A stretch of DNA of 64,000 bases from Patiria miniata (GCF_015706575.1 NW_024037071.1:12017774-12081773), one strand, 5' to 3'; positions 1-13,030 are shown, counted from the stretch's first letter. The notes: generated by a model from the sequence alone, not told the origin. A program made the numbers and translations.

Positions 1-959
1 CCAGAATTTAGCAGTTTTGATTGTAGGAGAGTTGGTATTTTTGATGTTGATTTTTATTGATGTTTATTTCTTAGCCAAAAGACGGACGTTTGCTACACGT
101 ATGCCAAAGCTCCTTAAACTGTTTTTCCCCTCCTTCGCACTTACTTCGTGATATTTTTTCTTGCTCCAAATATTGGTATTATTAGCGCAATACTTTGTGA
201 TGTGCGATGTCATGAAAAAAAGTTATGTGGGTTTTCCAGTAATTTGATACTATAATGTCTTAATTTTTTTTTAATTTAGTTGTTAGTCAAAATGTAAGGA
301 AATGCTATCCAGCCTAAGTGAAATGTGAACATAGGTTACATGTAACTGTACTTCTTAATTGAGGCCTTGTGAAATCATAATAATTATTAGCCATGCACAA
401 TTGAATCATTTGATATATGGCTGCACTGGCATACTTCTTGAAGGCAAATATACTACACAATATTGCGTACCCATGAATTTTAATACGATATCTCAGGTTT
501 TAGGTCCAAGCCCTTGGACTGGGTCTCAGCTAGCTGTTGAGTGGATTCCCAGCCTATTGATTGGTTACCTGCCTGTCGATTGGATTCAAGCTCTTCACCT
601 GGACCAGTTGTGGACCCCAGCGTGTTGTTTGGATGGACCCTTACTTCATCGCCTGGATCCCAACTCCAGTTTTCACTTGGATCACAGCTCTTGAAATGGA
701 ACTGGTGACCCAGAAAACAGATTATCTTTTGAGGAACTCTTATTTCTGGCTATAAGTATGGAACTTAACCCAGGATCGTGGTAAATGTGTATTTTTGTTT
801 TGGAGCACTTACTCATTGTTCACTGTTATTGAAGTTTTCAGGATTTAAGAGTTTGTTTGCTAAATATAAAAGGTTAATTCCAGTTTTTGAGGATTTAAAG
901 AAAGCAATACATGTAGTTGTGTTTGTATGCGGGTTACATACATTATTGCACCAAAATAT
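1..959. other. Unassigned non-coding sequence
   Basis: No gene or element boundary is recognised. The open frames here are short and lack any motif. Positions 505-700 carry an irregular run of short TGGA-containing words (TGGATTC, TGGACC, TGGATCC) that looks like a decayed short tandem repeat. The first 60 bases contain GATGTTGATT words like the simple repeat near 22.3-22.8 kb. Confidence 0.4.
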
Positions 960-1548
960 TAAAAGTGTGTGACGTCATGATTACTTCATCAAAAATGCAT
1001 TAAAAGCATTGAAGGGAAGGTCGTATCGTCATGATATTGGTAAGAAGCTAGATAACATCAATATGCAAAATCCGAAGTGACATCAACATGACGTCATTAA
1101 CTAATTTTTATTATTTTATATCTGTTGGCTACTAGCTCATTACTTTTCATGAACATTGAAGAAAAAAACAATTATCATTTACATGACTGCACATCGGAAT
1201 CATAAACGGATTTTTCAATGTCCTAATAGCCGTAAATGTTATTGAAACTTTACACAATCATATTTTTCAAATAAGTACGTGCCCAGATCATTAGTCTCAT
1301 TTCAAGGCTAAACATTTTGCATTGCATTCAATGTGGTTTATTGATATATTGAAACTTGAATACTCAATTCAAAGTTTCGCAAACTTTGACATAAAATGCA
1401 CTTTGAGCTTTGAGTATATTAATTTTAAAAATAATTTACATAATTTACATGTACATTTATATAAACTCAAGTTTAAAGCATAAAGTCATACAACAATCAT
1501 AATGCGGAAAAGCCCTATGATCTGTTGCAAACAGACATAGATCTCTAG
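960..1548 (+). mobile_element. Helentron/HINE-like element, tag family A, 3' part
   Basis: Plus-strand element whose 3' end is clear. The tag (reverse of GGCTTTTCCGCA) lies at 1503-1514, followed by an imperfect hairpin built from CTGTT/AACAG-type arms, then CTAG at 1545-1548 and a T-rich flank. Upstream are TGACGTCA-containing blocks matching the interior of the copies near 48.6-49.5 kb. The 5' end is not resolved. Hairpin plus CTAG followed by T is the Helitron-type 3' terminus; a tag placed internal to the terminal hairpin is the Helitron2/Helentron arrangement. Confidence 0.65.
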
Positions 1549-1747
1549 TTTTGTTTTGTTTTTCTGTATTTCCCCAGTCTTGTTATAATCTGCATGTTGT
1601 TATGTTTTTACGCCAGCTATTCTTGCCTTTGAAAACTTGTAATTTTTGTCAATGTTTTTAACTGTTTATCTTTTTAATCTAATTATCTTTTTAAAGTTTT
1701 ATTTTAATGCGGTCTTATTTTTCATTCAACTTTGTATCTATGTTTTA

Positions 1748-2114
1748 GGCCAAAAAAAAAAGTCTCCGGTTTCTGGTATGCGCGCGCGTCGCCGTAGCCA
1801 TGCGCGTCGGCAAAATGAAAACGTTTTTTTTTCAATGAAAGATGATGTCTCAAAACCGCCAAACTCACTGGTTTGACTGGAATCCTGCTGCTGCACAATT
1901 TTAACGTGTTTTTAGATTGGGTTATGGTCGAGAATAAGCTTTATGTGGCCTCTCTGGACTCCCATATATTTGCACTAAGTTTAGTCGGGCACCATTTGCA
2001 GTCATCAGCCGACATTTGAAGCAAAAAATCAGGTAAAAAAAAAAAAAAGCCGTGTCGCCGCACCACTTTTTGGGCAAGCTCCATACCAGAAACCAGAGAC
2101 TTTTTTTTTGGGCC
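1748..2114. mobile_element. Harbinger-type MITE, 367 bp, TTA duplication
   Basis: Inverted termini start with GGCC, then a run of A, then GTCTC and GGTTTCTGGTATG; the right end is the reverse complement with one or two differences. TTA flanks both sides (1745-1747 and 2115-2117), the classical PIF/Harbinger 3-bp target. The inside has no transposase. A partial second copy of the interior lies at about 9697-9885. Confidence 0.75.
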
Positions 2115-2291
2115 TTAATCTATTTTTTTACCACTCAAGTAAGGATTGACAGGCTTTCGAGTAACAGTGTTTTATTATGCTTTTGTCAATCCTTGCCAGC
2201 TTGGATTGGGTTGTTTTTGTTTAGTATTCAGGTATTGTTTATTATTGTGGATTGCTTGTTGTATTTTGTAATTTGGCCAAATAAATAATAA

Positions 2292-2627
2292 CTAGAGTTT
2301 CGCGTTTGTTGAGTTACAAACGCAGAGTGGTCGGGCGGACAGCCTTTTCATTATACACTGCTCAGTTAAGTTTATGTAGAAAAAGGATCACGAAATGAAA
2401 TCATTTCAAGTACAATCAATGTTTCCAAAAGGTATCTTTAACGGTGTGATAAATTTCAGTTAAAACATTCTATGTGCACAAAAAAGTTATTTCTGGTTTG
2501 ATGACATCATCAGTCAAAAACGGTAAGTGAATACTAATAACGTTCGGACAGGATAATTTTTCATTGTAAAGTTAAAATAACGTATGAAAATATGGGAAAT
2601 ATAATTGTTTGTGTTTAATAACACCTA
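2292..2627 (-). mobile_element. Helentron-like element D1, 3' segment
   Basis: The minus-strand element ends with CTAG (2292-2295), read leftwards. Next to it is a strong hairpin (GCGTTTGT...ACAAACGC) and the D tag AGAGTGGTCGGGC. The body matches D9 (from 27873) and the fragment at 60680-61210. It is cut at 2627 by the 11.7-kb foldback and resumes at 14348. The D1 5' hairpin is not found as a separate copy. Confidence 0.65.
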
Positions 2628-3694
2628 CAGTGTGGAGCGAAAGAATCTAGACTCCTGCGATAACACGCATACCACGCTATTTACATTTTATCACTAGCTA
2701 GGTTTACCGCGTGTTTATCGCGCTAATCACGCGTGGTTATCGCGTGTACGCCGCAGTGTTTTGCACATGGGCACTGACAGAAAGACGGAGAGCGGCTCCA
2801 CGCGATAATCACGCGCGGGAAAAATATGCTGGAACAGATTTGGCGCTTTGTCCCACGCGTGGCTCCACGCACGGCTCCACGCGCGGGGAAAACTATCCCA
2901 CGCGTGGGGCCGGGGAAGACAGACCGCACACCGCCCCGGAATACCGGCTGGGCTTTGCGCCTGGGACGGCCGTCTTTGCGCCGTTAATTTCCCGCAAGTT
3001 GGCGGCTGAATGATGTCAACTCAAGGAGGCACAAGTTTTTACACCTTAAAAATTCCCGCCCAGTAAAAAAAAGTCGGCTCCTTCTCAAGTTCTATGAAAG
3101 AATACTTCCCAAGGCAGTACTGCCGTCCAATCAAACACAAGTGGAACGAAGCTGAATGTCAGAACGACAAACGACGACCAATCACATCTTGCCATCTCAC
3201 AAATTCCTACTTTAATTGGCTGCAGACCATGACCCTTAGTCAACAAAGAAACTCTACACGGATGTAATTCGAGAAGTCAATTGGACAACAGAGGCATGCT
3301 GCCGACGACACCGCTATTAGTTGGCTGTCAATCATTCTTTGGGAAGTGTTTTTTTTATTCTCCGGAGCAGATTATTATGAAAGATACTGGCCCTTTTTTA
3401 ACTGGCTCTGTTCATATTCCTCTTTGAATAAAAACATGAATGAAAACTTGCAACTTTACCACAGCATCATTTTTTTCGTATATGGGTCCGAAGAGATCTT
3501 TCCCCCTCATGTTATAATAGTGTTTTCCTGGTTTGCGAGAATATTTTTCCCGCCTAGTTTTTCTCGGTATAGAATATTCTGTTCCCTATATCTTCAGAGA
3601 ATTTATGTCCCAAATATTCTATTCCCATGCAGGAAACTTGAAATGTCCAGTCCCGAACAAAGACTCATTTCGTTCTTCGGAATAATACTTCTTT
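2628..3694 (+). repeat. Left inverted arm of the 11.7-kb element
   Basis: Its 1067 bp are matched by 13281-14347 in inverse orientation, with only a few differences (for example near 3585-3600). The outer 250 bp are CpG-rich, with repeated CACGCG and GCGCGTG words; the inner part is AT-rich and contains CCAAT boxes in both directions. Open frames of 100 and 202 codons occur here, but equivalent frames occur in the other arm because the arms are near identical, so this is not evidence for a protein. Confidence 0.85.
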
Positions 3695-3769
3695 CCTTCA
3701 TTTTGCCATTTCTGTCATGTCCGTCGAATAACCATCACAACAATATGCATTTTCAAAATTCTTTGTGCA

Positions 3770-4390
3770 TATTTGCAATGAACCACAGTGACTCAACATG
3801 TACTGCCGTGTTCATATTGAAATCTATGCACAACGTGCGGCGTGATCCGCGCGCTAACCACGCAGACATTTTGTGTGTTGTATTGATGGTTTCTCAAATG
3901 TATTACATTTCTGGGCCACGCGGTAAAAACTGTGCCAAAATCAGTACGCACTAGGACGGTGCGCGCGTGTGTGGTACCGGCTTATATGTACATTTGTGTA
4001 CTGTGAACTGTAACGACAGCGCTTGGACAATTTATTACACTGCGCTATGTGTTTTTAGTTTTAATTCACTGGGGGAAGCCGTCAGCATGTCTTACTCAGA
4101 TTTTAGTCTGGAAACCAAAAGACGGCGGGTGATTTGTTTGTTAATTTATTGTTCTGCACATTTTCAAAGTGTTTTACCTTGCCATATGAATGACCCAATT
4201 TACGTTAAAACATTGGCGTCAGTGCTGTCCGGAGTTGGAGATCGCATTCGAATTTAACACTTGCAATACTAGTACTTACCGGAGGTGTTAAACTCCGTAG
4301 CTTTAACTCACATTGCAGGATCGACGAAAAGCCAGTTCCCTCAGCTCTGAGTACTCTGTGCACAATTTGCAACAGTGGCTGGCGTAACAA
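3770..4390. repeat. Inner diverged inverted repeat, left half
   Basis: Blocks such as TGAATGACCCAATTTA, GGCGGGTGATTT and the GGTGTTRAACTCC area reappear inverted at about 8200-8960. They extend the palindromic organisation of the element inward at clearly lower identity than the outer arms. No protein is recognised. Confidence 0.5.
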
Positions 4391-5887
4391 AAATTGCGAA
4401 GAGCTTACTTAAATCAGTTTATTGTGATTCGCCTGCAAAAACCTATACGCCATTTATCAGGCATGCAACTTTTCCTCAGATCAGCTGATTTCCTCCTTTT
4501 TTTTTTACTTCCCATGTGTGCCATTGAACACAGAAAAACACTGTACAAAGTCTGTGAAAAATTTGAATTTCCTCTTTCTTTTGTGATTTCCCAGTTGCAT
4601 GCCTGATTTATATAACCTGATACATGTACATTTATTACTTTTGATTTATTTAATTTACCCCGGTTCTATTTTCTTTTCGCCACTGTAATTACCTGAAGAA
4701 CGGGATTCATGATCAATAAATGGGTAGGTATTTCTGGGGGAAAATTCACTCTTGAATATAACTGTTGTGGCGTTAATATGATTTCTTTAAATATGGGGTG
4801 TGTAGGGCACTACATGTACACTTCATTTCAGAAACCCAGTTATCAAGTACAGTGTTTCACACGTTTTTCCTGTGGAAAGTTATATGAAAAGCACCTGTAG
4901 GAAAACAAGAAGGTTCCAGTAAATGTAATTTTCTTTCTCCTGTGGTGGTATTTTTCTTGTCCATTTTATGCCATTGTTTTGATTTTAATTGCCTTTAGAC
5001 TGTTTTGCTCTTAGAATTTTTATCCGGGTTGATTGGTGTTCTAATTTGGATGTTTCAAATTTGTTTTTGTTTTCTCCAATTTTTTTTCGCTGTTTTTCTT
5101 TAATTCGCCAACGTGTTTAATATGATTTTTTATGATCTTATACAATGTAGTTAGTTACACTGTAGGACTATAATTTTTCTTTTCGTCTGACACATCATCG
5201 CCGTGACAGTTTTTACAAACTTTTGCCTAAACCAGGAAACGTTTTCTTTTTCTTTTGAACACCGAACGTGGCCGAGTTAACTCGTGGCTCAAGTGTAACA
5301 AACGGAATACATGTATCTCCAAGCGCAATACATGTACATAGGCCTAACTTGGAACAGCTCGTAAACTTGCTCGCACTGAGAATGTTGAAGTCGGCATTGA
5401 TCATATTACCTTGGGAAAAAAGAAAGTGTCTTTAAGTACTTGGGAGTCTTGGATGATAGTAATACTTATTGCCAAAATCATGTCACAAAGACAGCGTTAA
5501 AATTAAAAACAAAAGCTGTTTATTTTAGAATTCTGACTTTCATAGGTTCCTGATTTTATTGTTCGTTGTCAGTGTTTTGTTACAGGGCACACCTCAGACG
5601 GTAACCGCAGGGTGATGGTTTCGTGTGTAGTAGCATTTGATCGCCAGTACAATCAACCGAGCACAGCTTCGCATGTTTTCAGCAAACCCCAAGTCCCGGC
5701 AAAACCAATGCCCCAGTGACAAGATCGTCATCCAATGGGTTTAAAAGATCAATTCTCGCGCGCCATTTGGTCTCTTTTAGCGCCGCCTCAAAAGAATTTC
5801 CCCTGGCCTACTTCTTATCTCCGAAAAAGATACACTGTATTACAAATGCAAGTCGGCTGTCAATCATTGACTGGAAGCCCAAGCTTT
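4391..5887. other. Spacer of the 11.7-kb element, nothing recognised
   Basis: AT-rich DNA with short stop-interrupted frames. I see no transposase motif, RNA gene or tandem repeat. Confidence 0.4.
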
Positions 5888-6610
5888 GCCCCAAAGGAAT
5901 TTATTTAAAAGATACTCGTAATTTTATTCCCCGGATGAATTCGCCTTTTGGCCCAAAACCCTTATTCAACCTGTTAATCCCAAGAAACAGGGCCTAACAT
6001 ATTCAAAATAACTTCATACGTTTGTTCTTTGTCCACTTGTAGGAAATTGTATTTGAAAATTAATTTAAAAAAATCCACTACCCCATCAATTCGAAAATGA
6101 CCTTAATAATTTCCAAACACATTTTTTCTCGCTTTCACATAGAGAAAAAGTTAAATTATTTTACCAGCCCATTCATTTAAAGACCTCAAAAACTCAACGA
6201 ATAGATTTTGGTGATTAATTTATTGAGTAGTTTACGGTTTATCAATTTAGACAATCTAAAAAAAAAACTTAGTCAATTAAATTTACGGAACTCCCAAACT
6301 CATTCACGACAGATTCCAGGGGGAAATTTTATACGATTTATGTCTGGGTTTTCATGTATCAAATATAAACAAGTGATCTATATATCCATGGAAATTAAAT
6401 TACAGGCCTTAAAGAAAATCTTTACTTTACCCACATATTACGAGGTGAGAATAAATACGTAAGAATAAATCAAGATACTGTGTACTATGATGAATGTACT
6501 ATGAAAAACAAAGATAAATCCTGAACCTTTTATAAATTTACCCCAGAACAGAATAAATTCCAGTGGTTAATTTAATGGACCTTTTTCTGATTCCCTTGTT
6601 TTTAAACAAA
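5888..6610. repeat. Diverged direct repeat, copy 1
   Basis: This segment matches 7157-7870 at an offset of about 1.27 kb. Shared blocks are GAATTTATTT plus ATTTATTCCCC at the left and GAATAAATTCCAG plus GGTTAATTTAATGGA at the right. It appears to be an internal duplication of the foldback spacer. Short frames inside are not conserved between the two copies. Confidence 0.55.
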
Positions 6611-7156
6611 AAATGGCAAGGGGGAGTTTCAATGTTGCTTTTCTGATCTCCTACATATTTTCCCAATGGATTTCAAAGGGAGTTCTCTGTTTTTCCTGTT
6701 CGTGATGAAATGTGAATATTGCCCACAACCATTTAGTTGACAAGAATTATATTCTAAGGCTCAATACAAATATAAACGGTTTTATAAAATAGTTCTTAAA
6801 AAGTCAAAGCTATACACCACCCCTATCAAACCTTGGTCGGTTTCCTTTGATTAATTCCTGTTGTTCGAGAACTACACATCGAGGCTCTTATTGGTTGTTC
6901 GATAACGACGGTTGTCTTCCAAAGGATTCTGATTAGTGGAGTGTCTGGGCCGGGAAAGACTTATAGCGATTTATATCAAACAGCGGGACGCGCTCAGACG
7001 TATGGTCTGTCTTGAAGCGGAACAATTTAACCAGTAGGCGGTTTGCGCAAGCTGACTTGGAATTCTGTAGCGGACAAAGGTAAAGGGCGGACTCCTTCTG
7101 ACCGAAAATTCCAGAGATCGTCTTACGGTCTAATTTGGTCGTGATGGGTGAAGGTT

Positions 7157-7870
7157 TTCGAGAAAGAATTTATTTGAAAGACACTCGTACATTTATTCCC
7201 CAGATGGACTTATTCGGGCTCTCTTGGCCCAAACCATATTTCAACCTGTATTTAATCTCAAAGACCGCCTTACATTTCAAAATAAGTAAAATTTACAAAA
7301 CGCATTTTTTTTCTCAGCTCGTAGGAAATTGTGTCTTGAAAAAAAAAAAATAATCCACTGCAGTAAAATATTCCAAATAATTTTTAGGGGTTATTTACCA
7401 CATATTATATGGCTTTCTAGACACTTTAAGAAAAAAAAACATTGTTTAACCAGCCCTTTTGTTTAAAGACCTCAACAAGACAACGGATAAATTATGGAGA
7501 TACAATTAATGCCTATACCATTAATGTTCCATCGCTTTAATTTAAAAACTTTAAATTTTACAGAACTCATAAACACGTTCCAAGCATATTCCACGGGGAA
7601 ATTTAATACTATCCATGTCTGGTTGTTCTTGTATCTAACAAAGAGTTTATAATAATGCACAACTGCAACTCTTGGCAATATTATAGCAGATTGTTCCCGC
7701 CCGAAGCTGAAAAGTGCATCATACCCACATAATGATCATTACGAGGTAAGAATATTAAATAGGTAAGACTAAATCGAGGAACATGTAGTATAAAATCCTG
7801 AACTGTAGTTCACGGACATGGAATAAATTCCAGAGGTTAATTTAATGGAATTTATTCCTGGTTCTACAAT
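7157..7870. repeat. Diverged direct repeat, copy 2
   Basis: Second copy of the 5888-6610 repeat, in the same orientation. The two copies differ by many substitutions and indels, so the duplication is older than the near-identical outer arms. Confidence 0.55.
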
Positions 7871-8199
7871 TGTTTTTAATGAAAACGGGGAATGTATACT
7901 TTAAATCTTAATTTTCTGAGGGGTTTTGGAGAGGTTAATGTAACATAATTTATGTCTAGTGCTAGTGTTTGAAGGAGAAAATATTTTAATTGACATGAGC
8001 CCATTAAAACCAGGAACTCAACAATTTTACGAATTACATCCAGAGTTTCTAGGTTTATTATTTTTAAGTATTTCATCTCCGGTATTTTAAAAATAATAAG
8101 TGAACTGCACACAATAGATCATTGCTTGATTCTGGCGGGGCCGACAGCGATGTGGACAGTCTCTTATTCAAAAAAGCATGTTCCAAAATGATAACACAA

Positions 8200-8960
8200 T
8201 CGAATTTTTTGGTTGTGACTGCTGCACTGGCACCGCTTTAATTTCTCACTGTGCACATTGAGATCCTGCTAGGGCAGTTAAAGTCATGGAGTTCAACACC
8301 TACTCCTGGCAGTAACCAAGTAAATAATGCGGTCTTACTACACACAACACGCGAATAATAATTTAGCATAAATTGGGTCATTCAAGTAGCAAATTAAAAC
8401 ACTGAAATGTACGGACTACTACAGAACAATGCAATTAATAATAAAATCACCCGCCATCCTTTGTTTCCGTAATAAAATCATAGTAAGACCATGAAGCTAT
8501 AAATCGGAGTTTCATAACTCTATAGGCTAAGACATTATCCTGACGGCCTCCCAGTAAACACATGGGGCAGCGTAAATTACAAAATGTCTGAGTGTTGTTT
8601 CTCAGTACAACGTACGTGTACCTTATATGCGTTAAACATGTACAAAACCCAAACGTATGCGCTCTGCGTGTTCATACTGTGTGGCCGTTGATCGTATGCG
8701 TATTAGTTGATCTCCATTAGATTATATCAATGTGTGTGGCCATGTGTGCGGCACAGAAATGTAAACCGATCGATAAAAAAGAATGTTTGCGCGTGCCGCG
8801 CGCGCGCAGGTCACACAGAACGTAGTGCGTAGATTTCAATGTGTAAATGGCCATCCAGACTTTCATCTGTGTTATAATTCCGTGTGGTAATGAAAGAAGG
8901 AGTTTTGTACATGACACGTACATATATAATGTACATGTAGTAGGCTATGGGGCATAAACC
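8200..8960. repeat. Inner diverged inverted repeat, right half
   Basis: Inverse counterpart of 3770-4390, with a matching order of blocks. It includes a purine/pyrimidine-alternating CG stretch at about 8795-8808. Confidence 0.5.
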
Positions 8961-9239
8961 TCAGAAAGCCCCCTTTGCTGTTCACCCTTCCTTTCAGTTT
9001 CTAGACACAATAAAGTGGATATGTAAGGTCCTCGAGAGTCGTAAGTAAAATATCTGACTGAATAAAGACCTACGAATGTCCAAATTATGATAAAAAGATG
9101 AGCAATGAAAAGCTATTTCACGAGGAAGGAAAAATACCTGACAAAAGATAAAATAATCCGCAGAAAAAAAATATCCAATTATTTTGAAGGAAGCAAGCAT
9201 CTACATGGATAGCGACGAAAGAAAGAGTCTGCAATCAAG

Positions 9240-9700
9240 ACTGGAAATTTCACGCTTCCTGCAGGGGAACAGAATGCTCTAGGGATAAATTCACCGCAGA
9301 GATAGGGACAAAATATACTAACTGGCGAAACTGTCGGTGGTTGGGGGGGGGGGGGGGCGGGGCGTAATCTCCTTCCATTTTTCCGAAAATTCGAACTCAT
9401 CAATTGAAACACGTTGTGCTTTAATGACAAGTTACGATTTTTTATTCAAACGAGGAATGAAATCTTGGCCGGTGAGAAAATGGCCAGTATATCTTTCAAA
9501 ATATTACTGTTCTGAAAAAAATAAAACCTCTCGAGTAATCGCTGACAGCCAGATGATAACAGTGTATCTCTTCTTTCACAAAGAGTCGGCAGCATGCTTC
9601 TCCTGTTGCATCCATGAGGAAAGTCTTTGACGATTAAGAGGAGAAGTACTAGGCCCCGCAAGGCAAAACCTCTCGAAGTATAGATGAGGCAAAACAAATG
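9240..9700 (-). repeat. Diverged extra copy of the terminal arm
   Basis: The order of blocks (TTTCCTGCA-like, CAGAGATAGGGA, TGGCCAGTAT, TGACAGCCA, GGCAGCATGCTTCT) follows the right arm at 13330-13690, in the same orientation. A poly-G run lies at 9343-9356. It looks like an older terminus left inside the element. Confidence 0.55.
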
Positions 9701-9885
9701 CTCTTCGGCAAAATGATTTTTTTTTCAATGTAAGATGATGTCTCATAACCGCCAAACCTACTGGTTTGCTGGAATCCTGCTTCTGCATGCACAATTTTAA
9801 CGTGTTTTTACATAGGGTTATGTTGCCTCTCTGGGCATTCATATATTTTCCACTAAATTAAGTCGGGCACAATTTACAGACGGTG
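9697..9885 (+). mobile_element. Partial copy of the 1748-2114 MITE
   Basis: Shares TCGGCAAAATGA, AAGATGATGTCTCA, ACCGCCAAACC-like and CAATTTTAACGTGTTTTTA blocks with the MITE interior. The outer inverted ends are absent, so this is a relic. Confidence 0.6.
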
Positions 9886-10659
9886 TTGTAATTTTGTAAT
9901 TGTGCGTCAGCTGGAAGCCAGACTGAGGGAGCGATGGTCATTGTATCTGGAACCTCTAAACGCTTTTAATAAATTAGTAATGAATTATCACAATATGTAA
10001 GGGAGCAGACTGATGACCAGCCTGGCCTGGCAGCGCATACACGATGTCAATTTCGCTTTATGGTCTGACGTAAAACCAACTGCATTTTTGAACCACAAAT
10101 TCAAGACAATGGTGCTCTGTGATGCGTGATCCTGGAATGTAAGCCAAGGTATCATTAAAAAGTACAAAGCTTCATCTTTAACATGATACTAAACTTTTTG
10201 CTAGTAAACGTATTGTCTGGCCATAATAAACCTTTAAAGTAGGATTACTTTTTTTTCTTCTTCGACACCCTGCTGTTTTTAAGTAAGTCCGTAATCTAAA
10301 TAAATAAAGAAGAAACTGAATCGTCTGCAAGTGTTGTCAAATCAGGTGTAACTTAATTAAAATAAATCTCAACGCCTGAGGAAGATATTTGCATTTTTTT
10401 GTTTAGCTCCGAGTTTCTTTTAAAAAAACACACCTTTCATAGAACAACGGAAATGGAAAGCGGCAGCATTCTCGAGCAGCTGCAGGCTGCGAGTATAATA
10501 GTCACATCCTCTGTCTCTTAAACAAGATTTCTGGCTACGCAACTGGCAGTCCCGGACATCGCAGGGAGCCTCCCTAGCAACAGTATTTCTAGGCAACCGG
10601 GTTGGAATGAGACAATGGTCACGCTCCCGTGGCTCGAATTACAACGTGATTGGCAATCA
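9886..10659. other. Spacer, nothing recognised
   Basis: No gene, RNA or clear repeat boundary is visible before the tandem repeat that starts at 10660. Confidence 0.35.
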
Positions 10660-11379
10660 CTCCGGTTGAGCGTCGGTGTAAGGAACGTCCTATATGAAAG
10701 CAACCAATGGCGGATTTATTTGCCGGGAACCGGCTCATTTAATTGGCTGATATTATCATCACTGTTCACCAGCAAAGAGCCCTCCATTTACTGGCGGCAC
10801 TCCAGTTGAGCGTCGGCGTAAGGAACGTCAACAATTTATGAAAGCAACCAATGGCGTAATTATTCGCCGGGAACCGGCTCATTTAATTGGCTGAGATATT
10901 ATCATCCCTGTTCACCAGCAAAGAACCCTCCATTTACTGGCGGCACTCCAGTTGGGCGTCGGCGTAAGGAACGTCAACAATTTATGAAAGCAACCAATGG
11001 CGTAATTATTCGCCGGGAACCGGCTCATTTAATTGGCTGAGATATTATCATCCCACCAGCAAAGAACCCTCCATTAACTGGCGGCACTCCAGTTGGGCGT
11101 CGGCGTAAGGAACGTCAACAATTTATGAAAGCAACCAATGGCGTAATTATTCGCCGGGAACCGGCTCATTTAATTGGCTGAGATATTATCATCCCTGTTC
11201 ACCAGCAAAGAACCCTCCATTAACTGGCGGCACTCCAGTTGGGCGTCGGCGTAAGGAACGTCAACAATTTATGAAAGCAACCAATGGCGTAATTATTCGC
11301 CGGGAACCGGCTCATTTAATTGGCTGAGATATTATCATCCCTGTTCACCAGCAAAGAACCCTCCATTTACTGGCGGCAC
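10660..11379. repeat. 146-bp tandem repeat, five units
   Basis: The word TCCAGTTG marks the units at 10801, 10947, 11088 and 11234 (spacings 146, 141, 146), with a more diverged first unit from 10660. Each unit has AACCAATGG and, about 45 bp on, TTTAATTGGCTG, a CCAAT box in each orientation. The 141-bp unit lacks five bases. It lies in the right half of the 11.7-kb element. Confidence 0.85.
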
Positions 11380-12419
11380 GTCACAAATTCGGGTTTCTTA
11401 CAGCTGAATTCAAACAAGAGATGTATTGTATCAATTTCATTGAATAATGTCGCTACCAATCATTTTCTGGAAGGCTATTTCGGAGCTGAGCTTTGATTTG
11501 AGATTCTTTTTTCAGAAACCGGGGAAGATTTTGGGGGATTAATATTCCAAGTCAAAATAATTTATTAAATGTTGCTCCACGTTATGTTTGGCGGGTTTTT
11601 TTTGTCGTAGTAGATTTCATTCTTTGCTCATTAAAAAAAACGTTTGGCCTGCAATATTTTGTGTAAATGTTGCTCTAGAATATAATTATTTCGGAATATA
11701 TTTTGACATTAGGTATTAGGTGAAAGGGTTTTTGTTAATCTTATTCTTATTCCTTTCAAAATTATTTTCCAAAACTATTGCATCATTTGTATTATGATAA
11801 TATGATCCCCCTTTATCTACAGAAGAATTAACTGAGACTTAATTCAGAAAGTAATGCATGGGCAAGGGTGTTTGAAATCGTTTTACTTAAAATTAAAAAA
11901 AAACAATATAAAGAGAATGAGACATATTATATCACATTGAAATAACTCCTATTTATTTGTTGTCTGTCTCTAGCTCTCTGCGGCCGAGACGATTAAAGGG
12001 GTGACGATTTTATTCTTCGTTTATTACAAAAAGCTGCATGGCCTACATTATTCTGTTTAAATATTCTACTCTTGAATGTATTTTGGAACATGTACACATT
12101 GCTTTTGACGTTCAGTATTAAATTTAGGGCTATTGTTAGTCTTGATCATATTCATTTTAAAAAAAATTAAAAGTATTATTCGTATTAAATTTCTTCTGGA
12201 ATTTACAAAAGAAAAACTTAGAGTTCACAATTTAACGGGCTGGGGTTTTTGAAACTGTTTTGCTTTAACAAAGAAAAAGAAAAGAAAACAAATCCCATAA
12301 AAATACGAAAACCCGAGCCTACCTCGTATTAAATTTTCCCCTGGAATCTACAAAACAATTAACTGAATGTTCAAAATGACCAGACGTAAATCTCTCTCTG
12401 AGAAAATAATCTCTCTCTG
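11380..12419. other. Spacer, nothing recognised
   Basis: AT-rich sequence with homopolymer runs. No coding or RNA signal is seen. Confidence 0.35.
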
Positions 12420-13030
12420 AGAAAATAACAGGGGCTGACGATTTTATTCCGAGTCTATTTTCAACAACAACAACAACAACAAAAAAACTTCCCAATAATG
12501 ATTGACAGCTATCTGATAACAATGTATCTCTTCGTTCACAAAGAATTGGCAGCATGCTTCTCTTGTTACATTCACTTCTTGTATTACATCCGTTGGAGAT
12601 TCTTTGATGATTAAGTGAATGTAAGAACTGAAAAAGGATGGCCAATCAGTCACTGCCCTTTCACAAATTCTTATTTTAATTGGCTAAAGACCGTAGCCCT
12701 AGTTTCTGTTCCGCTTGTGTTTTGATTGGACGGCAGTTACTGCATTTGGGAGTATGCTTTCTAACAAGGTGCCGGCAATTTTTTTTTTTTTTTGACTGGG
12801 GGAGGGGGAATTGTTCAGGGTGTAGTGATTCGTTTCACCTGGATTAGCCAACTTGTGGGAAATGAACGGCGCAAAGACGGCCGTCCCAGGGCGAAAAGCC
12901 AAGCCGGTATTTCCGGCGATGTGCGGTCTGTCTTCCACACACAGGCGTTCCCCACTCGTGAAGCCACACGTAATACAATTCGCCAAAGAGGAGCCGACTT
13001 TTTTTACTGGGAAGGAATTTTTAAGGTGTA
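12420..13030 (-). repeat. Second diverged copy of the terminal arm
   Basis: Blocks match the right arm in order: TGATTGACAGC, GGCAGCATGCTTCT, TACATCCGT, TTTTAATTGGCT, TTGATTGGACGGCAGT, the AACGGCGCAAAGACGGCCGT block and TGTGCGGTCTGTCTTCC. A (CAA)n run at 12466-12486 and a poly-T run at 12780-12794 interrupt it. Confidence 0.65.

Noticed and set aside
3346..3954. 202-codon frame and its inverse partner at 13228-13695
   Set aside because: Both lie in near-identical inverted arms, differ in length because of small changes, and show no domain or codon bias; shared identity is explained by the arms.
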